A stretch of DNA of 56,000 bases, taken from Geobacillus genomosp. 3 (GTDB lineage: Bacteria > Bacillota > Bacilli > Bacillales > Anoxybacillaceae). The notes beneath the pieces are model-generated. The model saw nothing but the letters and a program-made list of their open reading frames with translations. It did not search any database and was not told the origin of the DNA. Shown piece after piece: positions 8,843-15,738 of the stretch (positions are counted from its first letter, which is position 1; every line of letters begins with the position of its first letter). A program made the position numbers and the translations under genes. The stretch lies in NCBI RefSeq assembly GCF_000445995.2, contig NC_022080.4:160001-216000 (forward strand). The letters run 5' to 3'.

Positions 8843-8871
8843 GCGTTCCCCTGTGCCGGGAATGCTTTTTT
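8843..8871 (+). terminator. Terminator downstream of the SDR remnant
   Basis: GCGTTCCC (8843-8850) / GGGAATGC (8858-8865)-type stem with G.T pairing, 7-nt loop and TTTTTTG tail. Confidence 0.7.
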
Positions 8872-8906
8872 GCTTATCGTGTTTTGCAACAAAAATTTAA
8901 TTAAAA

Positions 8907-8949
8907 TCAATAATTATTTATTGAAAAACGATAAATCAACCGTTACAAT
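8907..8949 (+). promoter_or_regulatory. Promoter with overlapping palindromic operator for the yoaS-like cluster
   Basis: -35 TTGAAA (8921-8926), 17-nt spacer, -10 TACAAT (8944-8949). A 7-4-7 palindrome, TCAATAA-TTAT-TTATTGA (8907-8924), covers the -35. A small Xre-type regulator is encoded in the same operon (9471-9695), so autoregulation through this site is a reasonable inference. Confidence 0.65.
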
Positions 8950-8980
8950 AAAATCGAAAACCGGTCAGTGAGGTGTTTCG

Positions 8981-9460
8981 ATGAAACGGGAAACGTTGTT
9001 TTTGAAGGCGTCTTTAGTGTTGATCGGCCTTCCGGTTTTGGCATTGTGCCTATTTTTGGTGCCTGCGCTTGCGAAGGTGGCTGTCAAGCTCGTGCCAACG
9101 TTCCCTTCGGTCAAGTATTTTGTTTATGTTGTGTTTGAGGCGTCCGCGCTGCCGTTTTATTTTGCTTTGTACCAGGCGTTTCGGCTGTTAGTGTATATTG
9201 ACCGAAACGATGCGTTTTCCGAGGCGTCGGTGAAAGCACTCAAGGTCATCAAGCATTGCGCCGTCGCCATCAGCGGGCTGCATTTGCTCTCCTTGCCGCT
9301 GTTTTACTTGTACGCCGAGAAAGACGACGCTCCGGGCGTCATTTTCGTCGGCCTGATTGTGCCGTTTGCGTCGCTTGTCATCGCTGTGTTCGCCGCTGTC
9401 TTGCAAAAGCTGCTGCAGCAGGCGATCGAAATCAAACAAGAACATGAGCTTACGATTTGA
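8981..9460 (+). CDS. DUF2975 membrane protein, YoaS-like
   Basis: 159 residues from ATG 8981 (GAGGTG upstream). Four hydrophobic helices lie at about residues 7-30, 45-68, 90-112 and 118-145, with a polar linker YIDRNDAFSEASVKALKVIKHC between helices 2 and 3. This is typical of the DUF2975 family, in which a membrane protein is paired with a small Xre-type regulator, as in B. subtilis yoaS-yozG. The regulator begins 10 nt downstream. The role is unknown; by analogy with other membrane-sensor/HTH pairs the protein may modulate the regulator. The operon includes a DUF817 membrane protein downstream. Confidence 0.75.
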   Translation: MKRETLFLKASLVLIGLPVLALCLFLVPALAKVAVKLVPTFPSVKYFVYVVFEASALPFYFALYQAFRLLVYIDRNDAFSEASVKALKVIKHCAVAISGLHLLSLPLFYLYAEKDDAPGVIFVGLIVPFASLVIAVFAAVLQKLLQQAIEIKQEHELTI

Positions 9461-9470
9461 GGTGGACGGC

Positions 9471-9695
9471 ATGCCGATTATCGTCAATTTGGATGTCATG
9501 TTGGCCAAACGGAAAATGAGCGTGACTGAGCTGTCGGAGAAAGTCGGGATCACGATGGCGAACTTGTCGATTTTGAAAAATGGGAAAGCAAAAGCGATCC
9601 GCTTTTCGACATTGGAAGCCATTTGCAAGGCGCTCGACTGCCAGCCTGGCGATATTTTGGAGTACCGGAGCGAGGACGAGGAGGCAAATTCGTGA
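9471..9695 (+). CDS. Small Xre-family transcriptional regulator, YozG-like
   Basis: 74 residues from ATG 9471, preceded by GAGGTGG. Almost the whole protein is a Cro/C1 helix-turn-helix: LDVMLAKRKMSVTELSEKVG, then ITMANLSILKNGKAKAIRF, STLEAICKALDCQPGDILEY. The GDILEY ending is characteristic of the YozG group. A longer upstream frame exists but would overlap the DUF2975 gene and lacks a ribosome binding site. It probably binds the palindrome at 8907-8924 that covers the operon promoter. Partner: the DUF2975 membrane protein directly upstream. Confidence 0.85.
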   Translation: MPIIVNLDVMLAKRKMSVTELSEKVGITMANLSILKNGKAKAIRFSTLEAICKALDCQPGDILEYRSEDEEANS

Positions 9696-9714
9696 AGATG
9701 GGGAGGGGCGACCG

Positions 9715-10575
9715 ATGAAAGGAGAATATGGGGCGAGCGATCCGTTTTGTCAGCCGTTGGTGGTTAGGACGCGACAGTGGACTATCGTCACGGCATTGAA
9801 GCAGCTGATTCGTTTTGGCTGGGAGCAGGCGCGATCGTGCGTGTTTCCGGTCGTCATTTTTGCCTCATTGGCGCTGACGAAGCTCGTGCCGCTTCCGCTG
9901 TTGCCGCGTTATGATTGGCTGCTTGTCATTTGCCTTCTCATGCAATGGTGGATGGTGCGGTCAGGGCTGGAAACGCGGGATGAGCTTGAGGTGATCACCT
10001 TGTTCCACATCATTGGGCTTGCGCTCGAGCTGTTTAAAGTGCGCATGGGGTCGTGGTCGTATCCGGAAGAGGGGTATACGAAACTCTTTGGCGTACCACT
10101 GTACAGCGGGTTCATGTATGCGAGCGTGGCGAGCTACCTTTGCCAGGCGTGGCGAAGGCTGAAGGTGGAGCTTGTGCAATGGCCGCCGTTTTGGCTCGTC
10201 GTTCCGTTGGCGGCGGCGATTTACTTGAATTTTTTCACCCACCATTATTGGGTGGACGTTCGTTGGTGGCTCTCAAGCTTCGTCATGCTTGTCTTTTGGC
10301 GGTCATGGGTGACGTATGAGGTCGGGGGAGTGCGCTACCGGATGCCGCTTGTTTTGTCGTTTTTGCTGATCGGGTTTTTCATCTGGATCGCGGAAAACAT
10401 CGCCACCTTTTTTGGCGCTTGGCAATATCCGAACCAAGCGAAGGCGTGGAGCCTCGTTCATCTTGGGAAGGTGAGTTCATGGTGTTTGCTCGTCATTGTC
10501 AGTTTTCTCATCGTGGCGACGTTAAAGCAGGTGAAGAAGGAATATGTAGACCGGGAAGAGGCTGGCCATGGGTAG
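9715..10575 (+). CDS. DUF817 family integral membrane protein, YoaT-like
   Basis: 286 residues from ATG 9715 (GGGAGGGG, 7 nt upstream); a longer frame from 9580 would overlap the regulator. About seven or eight membrane helices are visible, with conserved polar motifs VRMGSWSYPEEGYTKLFGVP and FFGAWQYPNQAKAW that define the DUF817 family (B. subtilis YoaT). B. subtilis carries yoaT next to yoaS-yozG, so the three-gene grouping is conserved. Function unknown. A short basic C-terminal tail (KQVKKEYVDREEAGHG) is cytoplasmic. The gene ends just before a bidirectional terminator. Confidence 0.8.
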   Translation: MKGEYGASDPFCQPLVVRTRQWTIVTALKQLIRFGWEQARSCVFPVVIFASLALTKLVPLPLLPRYDWLLVICLLMQWWMVRSGLETRDELEVITLFHIIGLALELFKVRMGSWSYPEEGYTKLFGVPLYSGFMYASVASYLCQAWRRLKVELVQWPPFWLVVPLAAAIYLNFFTHHYWVDVRWWLSSFVMLVFWRSWVTYEVGGVRYRMPLVLSFLLIGFFIWIAENIATFFGAWQYPNQAKAWSLVHLGKVSSWCLLVIVSFLIVATLKQVKKEYVDREEAGHG

Positions 10576-10598
10576 AACAGTTTCCCGGAATAGATTTC

Positions 10599-10632
10599 AA
10601 GCCGAGCAGGGGATTTCTTGCTGCTCGGCTTT
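10599..10632. terminator. Bidirectional terminator between yoaT-like and tatD-like genes
   Basis: 11-bp stem AAGCCGAGCAG (10599-10609) / CTGCTCGGCTT (10621-10631). It is placed to stop transcription of converging genes, though the flanking T-runs are modest on both strands. Confidence 0.6.
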
Positions 10633-10633
10633 G

Positions 10634-11398
10634 TCATCTTGTTGCTTTCCCATAAAGCCGCTTCGCATTCGCTGTGGTGACCGCTTTCACTTGTTCGACA
10701 TCCCGTCTGTATTGGGCGGCCACGGTACGAGCGGAGTCGAGCAGCCATAGCGGCGTTGTCGGTTTTCCGGCAAACGGGCCGGCAAATGGCCATGGGCCGT
10801 CGGTTTCTAAGAGCAGCTGTTCGATCGGAACAAAAGATAATAGTTGCTTGTCGCGTTCGCGGTAGCACACTTCCGGTGTGACGGAAATGTAGTAGCCGCA
10901 TGCGACGATTTGTCTGACCACCGTTGGATCAGCCTTCAGCCAGTGGAAATGGGCGTGTCGGACGCCGGCTTGCCGCAAGATGGCCAAGGCGGTTTCGGCA
11001 CGGTCGTAGACGGCGTGAAGGGCGAGCGGCAAGGAGGCATCGGCGGCGATGGCCGCGATTTCGGCTAACCGTTCTTGATAGGCGGGCAGCTTGGCGCCCG
11101 CTTCTGCGGAATAGTATGGCAGCCCGACTTCGCCGATGGCGGCGAGCAGCGGCCGCTCTTGCTTGACGAGCTTTGTCCATTCGTTCCAGTCGCTTTCGCT
11201 TGGCAGCGGCTGTTCGGGATGAAAGCCGATAGCCGCATAGATGAAGGAAGGGAACTGCTGCTTCAGTTCGAGCGTCCGGTAGCTCGAGCGCAAATCGGTG
11301 GAGACGGCGACGACACCGGTGATGCCAGCCTCTTGCCAGCGCTCGATTTGTTCGCTGATGTTCGGATACTGGTCGAGATGGATATGGGCATCGATCAT
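10634..11398 (-). CDS. TatD-family metal-dependent hydrolase
   Basis: 254 residues on the minus strand. ATG at 11398 (MIDAHIHLDQYP) is 11 nt after GGAGG; upstream residues of the longer frame overlap catR and are not conserved. The family signature is present: DAHIHLD metal site, IGEVGLPYY with its Glu, LHAVYDRAETAL, HFHWLKAD, and LLETDGPWPF near the C-terminus. TatD proteins are DNases or related phosphoesterases of the amidohydrolase fold. Substrate here unknown. It is the second gene behind catR (7-nt gap) and is probably co-transcribed with it, which is unusual company for a TatD protein. Confidence 0.8.
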   Translation of the reverse strand: MIDAHIHLDQYPNISEQIERWQEAGITGVVAVSTDLRSSYRTLELKQQFPSFIYAAIGFHPEQPLPSESDWNEWTKLVKQERPLLAAIGEVGLPYYSAEAGAKLPAYQERLAEIAAIAADASLPLALHAVYDRAETALAILRQAGVRHAHFHWLKADPTVVRQIVACGYYISVTPEVCYRERDKQLLSFVPIEQLLLETDGPWPFAGPFAGKPTTPLWLLDSARTVAAQYRRDVEQVKAVTTANAKRLYGKATR

Positions 11399-11405
11399 GG
11401 CCGCG

Positions 11406-11732
11406 TTATCCTCCGTTGTCCATAAGCCACGTTTTTGACCACTTTTCAATTTCACGCATAACCGGTTCAAGAGCCTGCCCTTTCTCTGTTAACGAGTATT
11501 CAATGCGAACCGGCGTCTCCGGAAACACTTCCCGCTTGACAATCCCCTCATTTTCCAAATCCTTTAGTCTCTCTGATAAGACCCTGCCGCTGATGCCGAT
11601 CGCGGATTCAATATGGCAAAAACGCTGCGGTCCGGTCAGCAGCTGGTAAATAATTAATCCCGTCCACCGCTGGCTTAATAATCCCATGGCTTTTTCAAAT
11701 CGAGGACAAAGCGTTTTATCCAATTCGATCAT
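11406..11732 (-). CDS. catR: HxlR/DUF24-family redox-sensing repressor, CatR-like
   Basis: About 108 residues. Winged-helix HxlR domain: LCPRFEKAMGLLSQRWTGLI, GISGRVLSERLKDLENEGIV, then VKREVFPETPVRIEYSLTEK. The N-terminal Cys in xLCPRF aligns with the quinone-sensing Cys of B. subtilis CatR and YodB, which lose DNA binding when this Cys is thiol-modified. A divergent catE-catD pair is the known CatR target, and an inverted repeat covers its promoter, so the assignment is strong by context. Start: ATG 11732 abuts AAGGAG; TTG 11723 has better spacing (9 nt) and would give MDKTLCPRF. A promoter lies at 11745-11772. Confidence 0.85.
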   Translation of the reverse strand: MIELDKTLCPRFEKAMGLLSQRWTGLIIYQLLTGPQRFCHIESAIGISGRVLSERLKDLENEGIVKREVFPETPVRIEYSLTEKGQALEPVMREIEKWSKTWLMDNGG

Positions 11733-11744
11733 CTCCTTACCTTT

Positions 11745-11772
11745 ATTATAAACGGTTCCAGCGGCTGAACAA
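11745..11772 (-). promoter_or_regulatory. Promoter of catR
   Basis: Minus-strand TTGTTC (11772-11767), 16-nt spacer, TATAAT (11750-11745). The start of transcription would be near 11738, giving an almost leaderless mRNA and favouring the TTG start at 11723. Confidence 0.55.
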
Positions 11773-11898
11773 CTATGATGTTCATTCACGTGAGCCTGTC
11801 AGGGGCGAAGTGGACGAAGTCAAGGAAACTTTTGTTCCTTGTTCATATTGTAACTGATTTTACGGGATAACTTAATTATATTTTATAAATAAATTAAC

Positions 11899-11927
11899 TT
11901 GACTTAACTAAATTATAAATATATACT
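11899..11927 (+). promoter_or_regulatory. Promoter of catE operon
   Basis: TTGACT (11899-11904), 17-nt spacer, TATACT (11922-11927), in a very AT-rich stretch. It is a near-consensus sigma-A promoter, consistent with control by repression. Confidence 0.75.
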
Positions 11928-11928
11928 T

Positions 11929-11945
11929 ACTTACATAAAGTAAGT
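11929..11945 (+). promoter_or_regulatory. Candidate CatR operator
   Basis: Inverted repeat ACTTAC-ATAAA-GTAAGT located right after the -10 and over the predicted start point (about 11934). A further ACTTAC copy overlaps it at 11925-11930. Position and symmetry fit a dimeric repressor; assignment to CatR is by context. Confidence 0.65.
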
Positions 11946-11985
11946 TAATATTCACTTATATCCACAGTGATAAGGAGGTGGCGAC

Positions 11986-12843
11986 ATGAATTTCCATCGC
12001 AAGCCGGCAACGTTCGTCAGCCAGGTCAGCATCAAGGTGGAGAATATCGAGCGTTCGATCGATTTTTATGAACAAGTCATCGGCTTTAAAGTGTGGAAAA
12101 AAACAGACCGGCAGGCGTTGTTTACGGCTGATGGCCAAACGGTTTTGTTGTCGGTTGAACAGCCGGAAAACGTCATTCCGAAGCAGGGCCGGACAACAGG
12201 GCTGTACCATTTTGCGATCTTGCTTCCGACGCGGGCCGACTTAGGAAGAGTGTTCGCCCATTTGCTTCGCATTGGCTATCCGCTGCAAGGGGGCGCTGAC
12301 CATTGGGTGAGTGAGGCCATTTATTTGGCCGATCCGGATGGAAATGGAATTGAGCTATATGCCGACAAGCCGTCTTCCACATGGAGATGGGCGAACGAAG
12401 AGGTGGCTATGTCGACGGAGCCATTGGATGTGAAAGGACTGCTGGCCGAAGGGAAAGAGGAAGCTTGGCATGGCCTTCCGCGCGGGACGTTGATCGGGCA
12501 CATTCATCTGCACGTTTCAGAGTTGCGGCAGGCTGAACAGTTTTATACGAAAGGGTTAGGATTCGACGTTGTCAATCGATACGGAGGCCAGGCGCTGTTT
12601 CTTTCGACAGGAAAGTACCATCACCATATTGGCCTAAATACGTGGAATGGCGTCGGCGCGCCGATGCCGCCAGCGAACAGCGTTGGCCTTGAATCTTTTA
12701 CACTCATGTTGCCGGATGAAGCGGCAAAGGAAAAAGTGGCCGCCGGGTTGAGGGAAGTCGGCGCTTCTGTCAAGGAGGAAAATGGAGTATTGATGACATG
12801 GGATCCTTCGGGAAACCGTATCCTTTTGCAAATTTCCACATAG
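11986..12843 (+). CDS. catE: Catechol-2,3-dioxygenase CatE (VOC superfamily)
   Basis: 285 residues from ATG 11986 (AAGGAGGTGGCGAC upstream), the length of B. subtilis CatE. Two vicinal-oxygen-chelate modules: residues about 8-135 (QVSIKVENIERSIDFYEQVI, YHFAILLP, GNGIELYADKP) and about 170-280 (IGHIHLHVSELRQAEQFYTK, HHIGLNTW). Candidate metal ligands are the His in IGHIHLHVS and the Glu in GIELYADKP, a cross-module pair as in CatE. The enzyme opens catechol rings and protects against quinone-type electrophiles. First gene of an operon with a flavin reductase and the DoxX protein CatD, facing catR. Confidence 0.9.
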   Translation: MNFHRKPATFVSQVSIKVENIERSIDFYEQVIGFKVWKKTDRQALFTADGQTVLLSVEQPENVIPKQGRTTGLYHFAILLPTRADLGRVFAHLLRIGYPLQGGADHWVSEAIYLADPDGNGIELYADKPSSTWRWANEEVAMSTEPLDVKGLLAEGKEEAWHGLPRGTLIGHIHLHVSELRQAEQFYTKGLGFDVVNRYGGQALFLSTGKYHHHIGLNTWNGVGAPMPPANSVGLESFTLMLPDEAAKEKVAAGLREVGASVKEENGVLMTWDPSGNRILLQIST

Positions 12844-12878
12844 AAACTTATTCATCATAGAAGAAGGCGGTGTAAAAC

Positions 12879-13478
12879 ATGGGTTTTTTTGATAAATTGC
12901 TGAAAAAAGAAACGAAGGAGGAACCAACCATGGCCAATGAAACGTTAAAGATCGGGATTATTTTAGGAAGCACTCGGCAAGGGCGCGTCAGTCCGCAAGT
13001 CGGAAAATGGGTGAAAGAACTTGCCGATCAACGTGGGGATGCCCATTATGAGATTGTGGATATTGCTGATTTTAACTTGCCGTTTTTCGGAACAACAGAC
13101 GGAACGGAGCCGGGCATCGCTGCTTGGAACGAGAAACTGGCTAGTCTTGACGGGTTCGTATTCATCGTCCAGGAATACAACCATAGCATTACCGGGGCGT
13201 TAAAAAATGCGCTTGATTGGGCTCGTGAAGCTTGGAACAATAAGGCGGCAGGAATTGTCAGTTACGGTTCGACCGGCGGGGCCCGTGCCGCTGAACATTT
13301 GCGCGGAATTTGCGGCGAGCTCAAAATCGCTGACGTCCGTACACATCCGACATTGTCGCTGTTTACGGATTTTGAGAATGGAACAGTGTTTAAGCCTCAA
13401 GCGTTCCATGTTGAACAAGTCAATGCGATGCTGGATGAGCTTTTATTATGGAGCCGGGCGTTAAAAACCGTGCGATAA
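12879..13478 (+). CDS. NADPH-dependent FMN reductase / azo-quinone reductase family
   Basis: 199 residues from ATG 12879, or 182 from ATG 12930. The flavodoxin-like fold is clear: IGIILGSTRQGRVSPQVGKW (FMN phosphate loop), FVFIVQEYNHSITGALKNAL, then VSYGSTGGARAAEHLRGI. Both starts have good ribosome sites (AAGGCGG and AAGGAGG, each about 8 nt away), so two forms may be made; the extra N-terminus is MGFFDKLLKKETKEEPT. Family members reduce azo dyes and quinones by two electrons. Its place between catE and catD, an insertion relative to B. subtilis catDE, points to quinone detoxification under CatR. Confidence 0.85.
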   Translation: MGFFDKLLKKETKEEPTMANETLKIGIILGSTRQGRVSPQVGKWVKELADQRGDAHYEIVDIADFNLPFFGTTDGTEPGIAAWNEKLASLDGFVFIVQEYNHSITGALKNALDWAREAWNNKAAGIVSYGSTGGARAAEHLRGICGELKIADVRTHPTLSLFTDFENGTVFKPQAFHVEQVNAMLDELLLWSRALKTVR

Positions 13479-13496
13479 CACGGAGGAGAACGAAGA

Positions 13497-13904
13497 ATGG
13501 CGCAAAAATACGAATGGGCGTTGTTGATTTTACGGGTCGTTTTAGGGGTGACATTTCTGATTCACGGCATCGCCAAATTCCAAATGGGTCTTGGCAACGT
13601 AGCCGGTTGGTTCGAAAGCATTGGTGTGGCCGGGTTTCTTGGTTACGTTGTCGCCTTTATTGAACTGATCGGAGGAATGGCCTTAATCTTGGGATTGGGA
13701 ACGAGAATGATTTCGGCGCTGCTTGCATGTGTGATGCTTGGCGCCATTTTCACCGCCAAGTTGTCGGCCGGTTTCTTGGGCAATGGGCAAACAGCAGGGT
13801 ATGAATTGGATGTCACCTTATTGTCCGTGGCGATTGCTCTTTGTCTTAGCGGCAGCCGGTTATTTGCCTTGGACAATAAATTTTTCGAATCATCAAAGAA
13901 CTAA
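13497..13904 (+). CDS. catD: DoxX-family membrane protein CatD
   Basis: 135 residues from ATG 13497, preceded by CGGAGGAG. Four membrane helices (about residues 7-25, 45-67, 70-90, 103-125) with the DoxX pattern LRVVLGVTFLIHGIAKFQ, then VAFIELIGGMALILGLGTR and AKLSAGFLGNGQTAGYELD. B. subtilis CatD is of the same size and is co-transcribed with CatE under CatR. The protein is thought to assist quinone or catechol handling at the membrane; its exact reaction is unknown. Last gene of the operon, followed by a strong terminator. A second DoxX gene occurs at 26002. Confidence 0.88.
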   Translation: MAQKYEWALLILRVVLGVTFLIHGIAKFQMGLGNVAGWFESIGVAGFLGYVVAFIELIGGMALILGLGTRMISALLACVMLGAIFTAKLSAGFLGNGQTAGYELDVTLLSVAIALCLSGSRLFALDNKFFESSKN

Positions 13905-13949
13905 CAATAAGACAAGATTTCCCCGCTTCTTTACCGGGAATTCATTTGG

Positions 13950-13997
13950 GAGCACACGTTGCGGAAAAGTGGACATCACTCCGAACGTGTGCTTTTC
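13950..13997 (+). terminator. Terminator after catD
   Basis: AGCACACGTT (13951-13960) / AACGTGTGCT (13984-13993), with inner GCGGA/TCCG pairs, tail TTTTC. It separates the operon from the converging rocR. Confidence 0.75.
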
Positions 13998-14034
13998 TAT
14001 TGAACGGCTGTTCTTGGTTCCATTGTCTTGCTGT

Positions 14035-15408
14035 TTATCCCCACTCTTTATCAATCTGATACTTGCGGATGCGGTATTGCAAGTTTTGTCGGCTTAAGCC
14101 GAGCGCTTTGGCTGTTTTCGTGATGTTGAAGCCGTGATGCTGCAGCGCCTTGCGGATGTAGTAAATTTCGACTTCCTCCATGTATTTGTCAAGCGGCAAC
14201 ATGTCTTCGATATCAAATAAAAAGTCGGTTTTAGCATCATCGGGAGCGAGTCTGGCCCGAAAAGAGGCAGGCAAATGGGCGAGGGTGATCGTCTCCTCTT
14301 GTTCCATCGTCGCCATCGTTTCCAAAATGACGGCTTCCAGTTCGCGCACGTTGCCGGGCCAACGGTAAGCAAGAAACGCCTCTTGTACGTCATCACTGAG
14401 TCTTTCGACGTTTAAACCGTAGCGCTCGTTGCCTTGGCGGATGAAATGGGTTGCCAGCGACAAAATGTCTTCTTTCCGTTCGCGCAATGGCGGCAGGACG
14501 ATGCAATGGACGGCGAGCTGATAGTATAGCGGTTTCAATAGTTCCCCGGCTTGAACAGCGTCGATCGGATCGCCGCTTGTTGAGGCGATCAAGCGGACGT
14601 CGGTTTGAACCGGTTGTTGACCGCCAACACGAATCAATTGTTTTTCTTGCAAAAAACGTGCGACCTTCTCCTGCAATGGCAAGCTTAAAGCGTCGATATC
14701 GTCAAGCAGCACGGTGCCGCCATCCGCCTGTTCAAACAAGCCAAGTTGGATTTCATCTCCTTCTTCACAGCCAAACAGCATCGTTTCGAGCCAATCGTCA
14801 GGGAGCGCCAAGCACGTTTGCACGAAAAACGGTTTCGTCCGCCGTCCGCTTTCGTGGTGAATGCTTGACGCGAACAGCTCTTTGCCCGTTCCTTTTTCGC
14901 CGATAAGCAGGACGGGCGCATCGGAGCGGGCGGCGTATTTGGCGAGGCGGATCGCTGCTTGTATGGCCGCGCTTTGACCGATCATATCCGCGAACGTGCG
15001 CGCCGACTCTTGACGCTGCCGCTGTTCTTCCATCAGTTTGCGGAATTTCGTCATGTCTTTGGCGATTTCCACCGCTCCGATGATTTCCCCGTCTTTTCGC
15101 AGCGGATACGTGTGGTTGATCGTCGTCACCGCCTGCCCTTTATTATTAAAATACGTTTGTTGTTGATTGAGGATGCTTTCGCCGGTTTGCAACACTTGAA
15201 GCAGTGTGCTCGGCTGTTTCGGGTCAAAACGAAACACATCTAAAATGTTCTTATCAAGCACATCCTCGATGTCCATGCTCTCGATGTCGCGCATTTTTTG
15301 GTTGTAAATGATCGTTTTGCCTTGTTTGTCGACGGCATGAATGCCGAGGTCGATCAGCTCGATCACTTGCGCGTAGATGGATAAGAGCGCTTTCACATCG
15401 CGGTTCAT
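14035..15408 (-). CDS. rocR: RocR-like arginine-catabolism regulator with a degenerate sigma-54 activator domain
   Basis: 457 residues. The PAS sensor (about 10-125: LIDLGIHAVDKQGKTIIYNQ, TTINHTYPLRKDGEIIGAVE) matches RocR closely, and the C-terminal Fis helix-turn-helix (ITKTAKALGLSRQNLQYRI) is intact. The central AAA+ domain keeps Walker A GEKGTGKE (170-177), but the sigma-54-contact loop GAFTGA is missing: where it belongs (about 217-222) the sequence reads LFGCEEGDEIQLGLFE. Walker B is LLDDID, and the arginine-finger segment usually FREDLYYRL is LLKPLYYQL. It lies divergent from rocA. It may act as a sigma-A-dependent or ATP-independent regulator, in the manner of TyrR. Confidence 0.85.
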   Translation of the reverse strand: MNRDVKALLSIYAQVIELIDLGIHAVDKQGKTIIYNQKMRDIESMDIEDVLDKNILDVFRFDPKQPSTLLQVLQTGESILNQQQTYFNNKGQAVTTINHTYPLRKDGEIIGAVEIAKDMTKFRKLMEEQRQRQESARTFADMIGQSAAIQAAIRLAKYAARSDAPVLLIGEKGTGKELFASSIHHESGRRTKPFFVQTCLALPDDWLETMLFGCEEGDEIQLGLFEQADGGTVLLDDIDALSLPLQEKVARFLQEKQLIRVGGQQPVQTDVRLIASTSGDPIDAVQAGELLKPLYYQLAVHCIVLPPLRERKEDILSLATHFIRQGNERYGLNVERLSDDVQEAFLAYRWPGNVRELEAVILETMATMEQEETITLAHLPASFRARLAPDDAKTDFLFDIEDMLPLDKYMEEVEIYYIRKALQHHGFNITKTAKALGLSRQNLQYRIRKYQIDKEWG

Positions 15409-15471
15409 ACATACCCCTCTTTTTTTAGGAACTATTATACCACATTGCCTGCTGTTGCATAGATAAAGAAG

Positions 15472-15486
15472 GCAAAAAAATTTTGC
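15472..15486. promoter_or_regulatory. Candidate RocR-type binding site 1
   Basis: Inverted repeat GCAAAA-AAA-TTTTGC between rocR and rocA, about 50 nt upstream of a possible rocR start point (minus-strand -10 TATAAT at 15439-15434). Same 6-3-6 geometry as site 2. Confidence 0.45.
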
Positions 15487-15550
15487 ATACTATGAACAAG
15501 AAGGATGGGTATTCCACGCCGACGGGAAGGGAGGACGCTTGAAACGTGCA

Positions 15551-15565
15551 TTCGCAAAATGCGAA
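15551..15565. promoter_or_regulatory. Candidate RocR-type binding site 2
   Basis: Inverted repeat TTCGCA-AAA-TGCGAA, centre about 79 nt from site 1 and about 127 nt upstream of the predicted rocA start point. Placement resembles an upstream activating sequence; protein assignment is by context only. Confidence 0.45.
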
Positions 15566-15648
15566 AGGCGGAAGCTGGTCGATGGGGTTGTAAAGACGGG
15601 GGAAACAGGGGATACTAGAAAAAAGCTGGTGGTGACAAAAGAAAAAAG

Positions 15649-15677
15649 TTGAAATGCGCCATAAAGATTTGCATAAT
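15649..15677 (+). promoter_or_regulatory. Sigma-A-like promoter of rocA
   Basis: TTGAAA (15649-15654), 17-nt spacer, CATAAT (15672-15677), 62 nt before the rocA start. No GG-N10-GC sigma-54 element was found in this intergenic region, in contrast to B. subtilis rocABC. Confidence 0.55.
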
Positions 15678-15738
15678 ATAACTATGGAAGCGTTTTATTG
15701 AGAAAAATTTTTTTGCCTAATGAAGGGGGACGAACTCG

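Noticed and set aside
15409..15738. Sigma-54 promoter for rocA
   Set aside because: TTGCAT-like words occur (15484, 15670) but no GG lies 12 nt before the GC; nearest spacing is off by two or the bases are CC.
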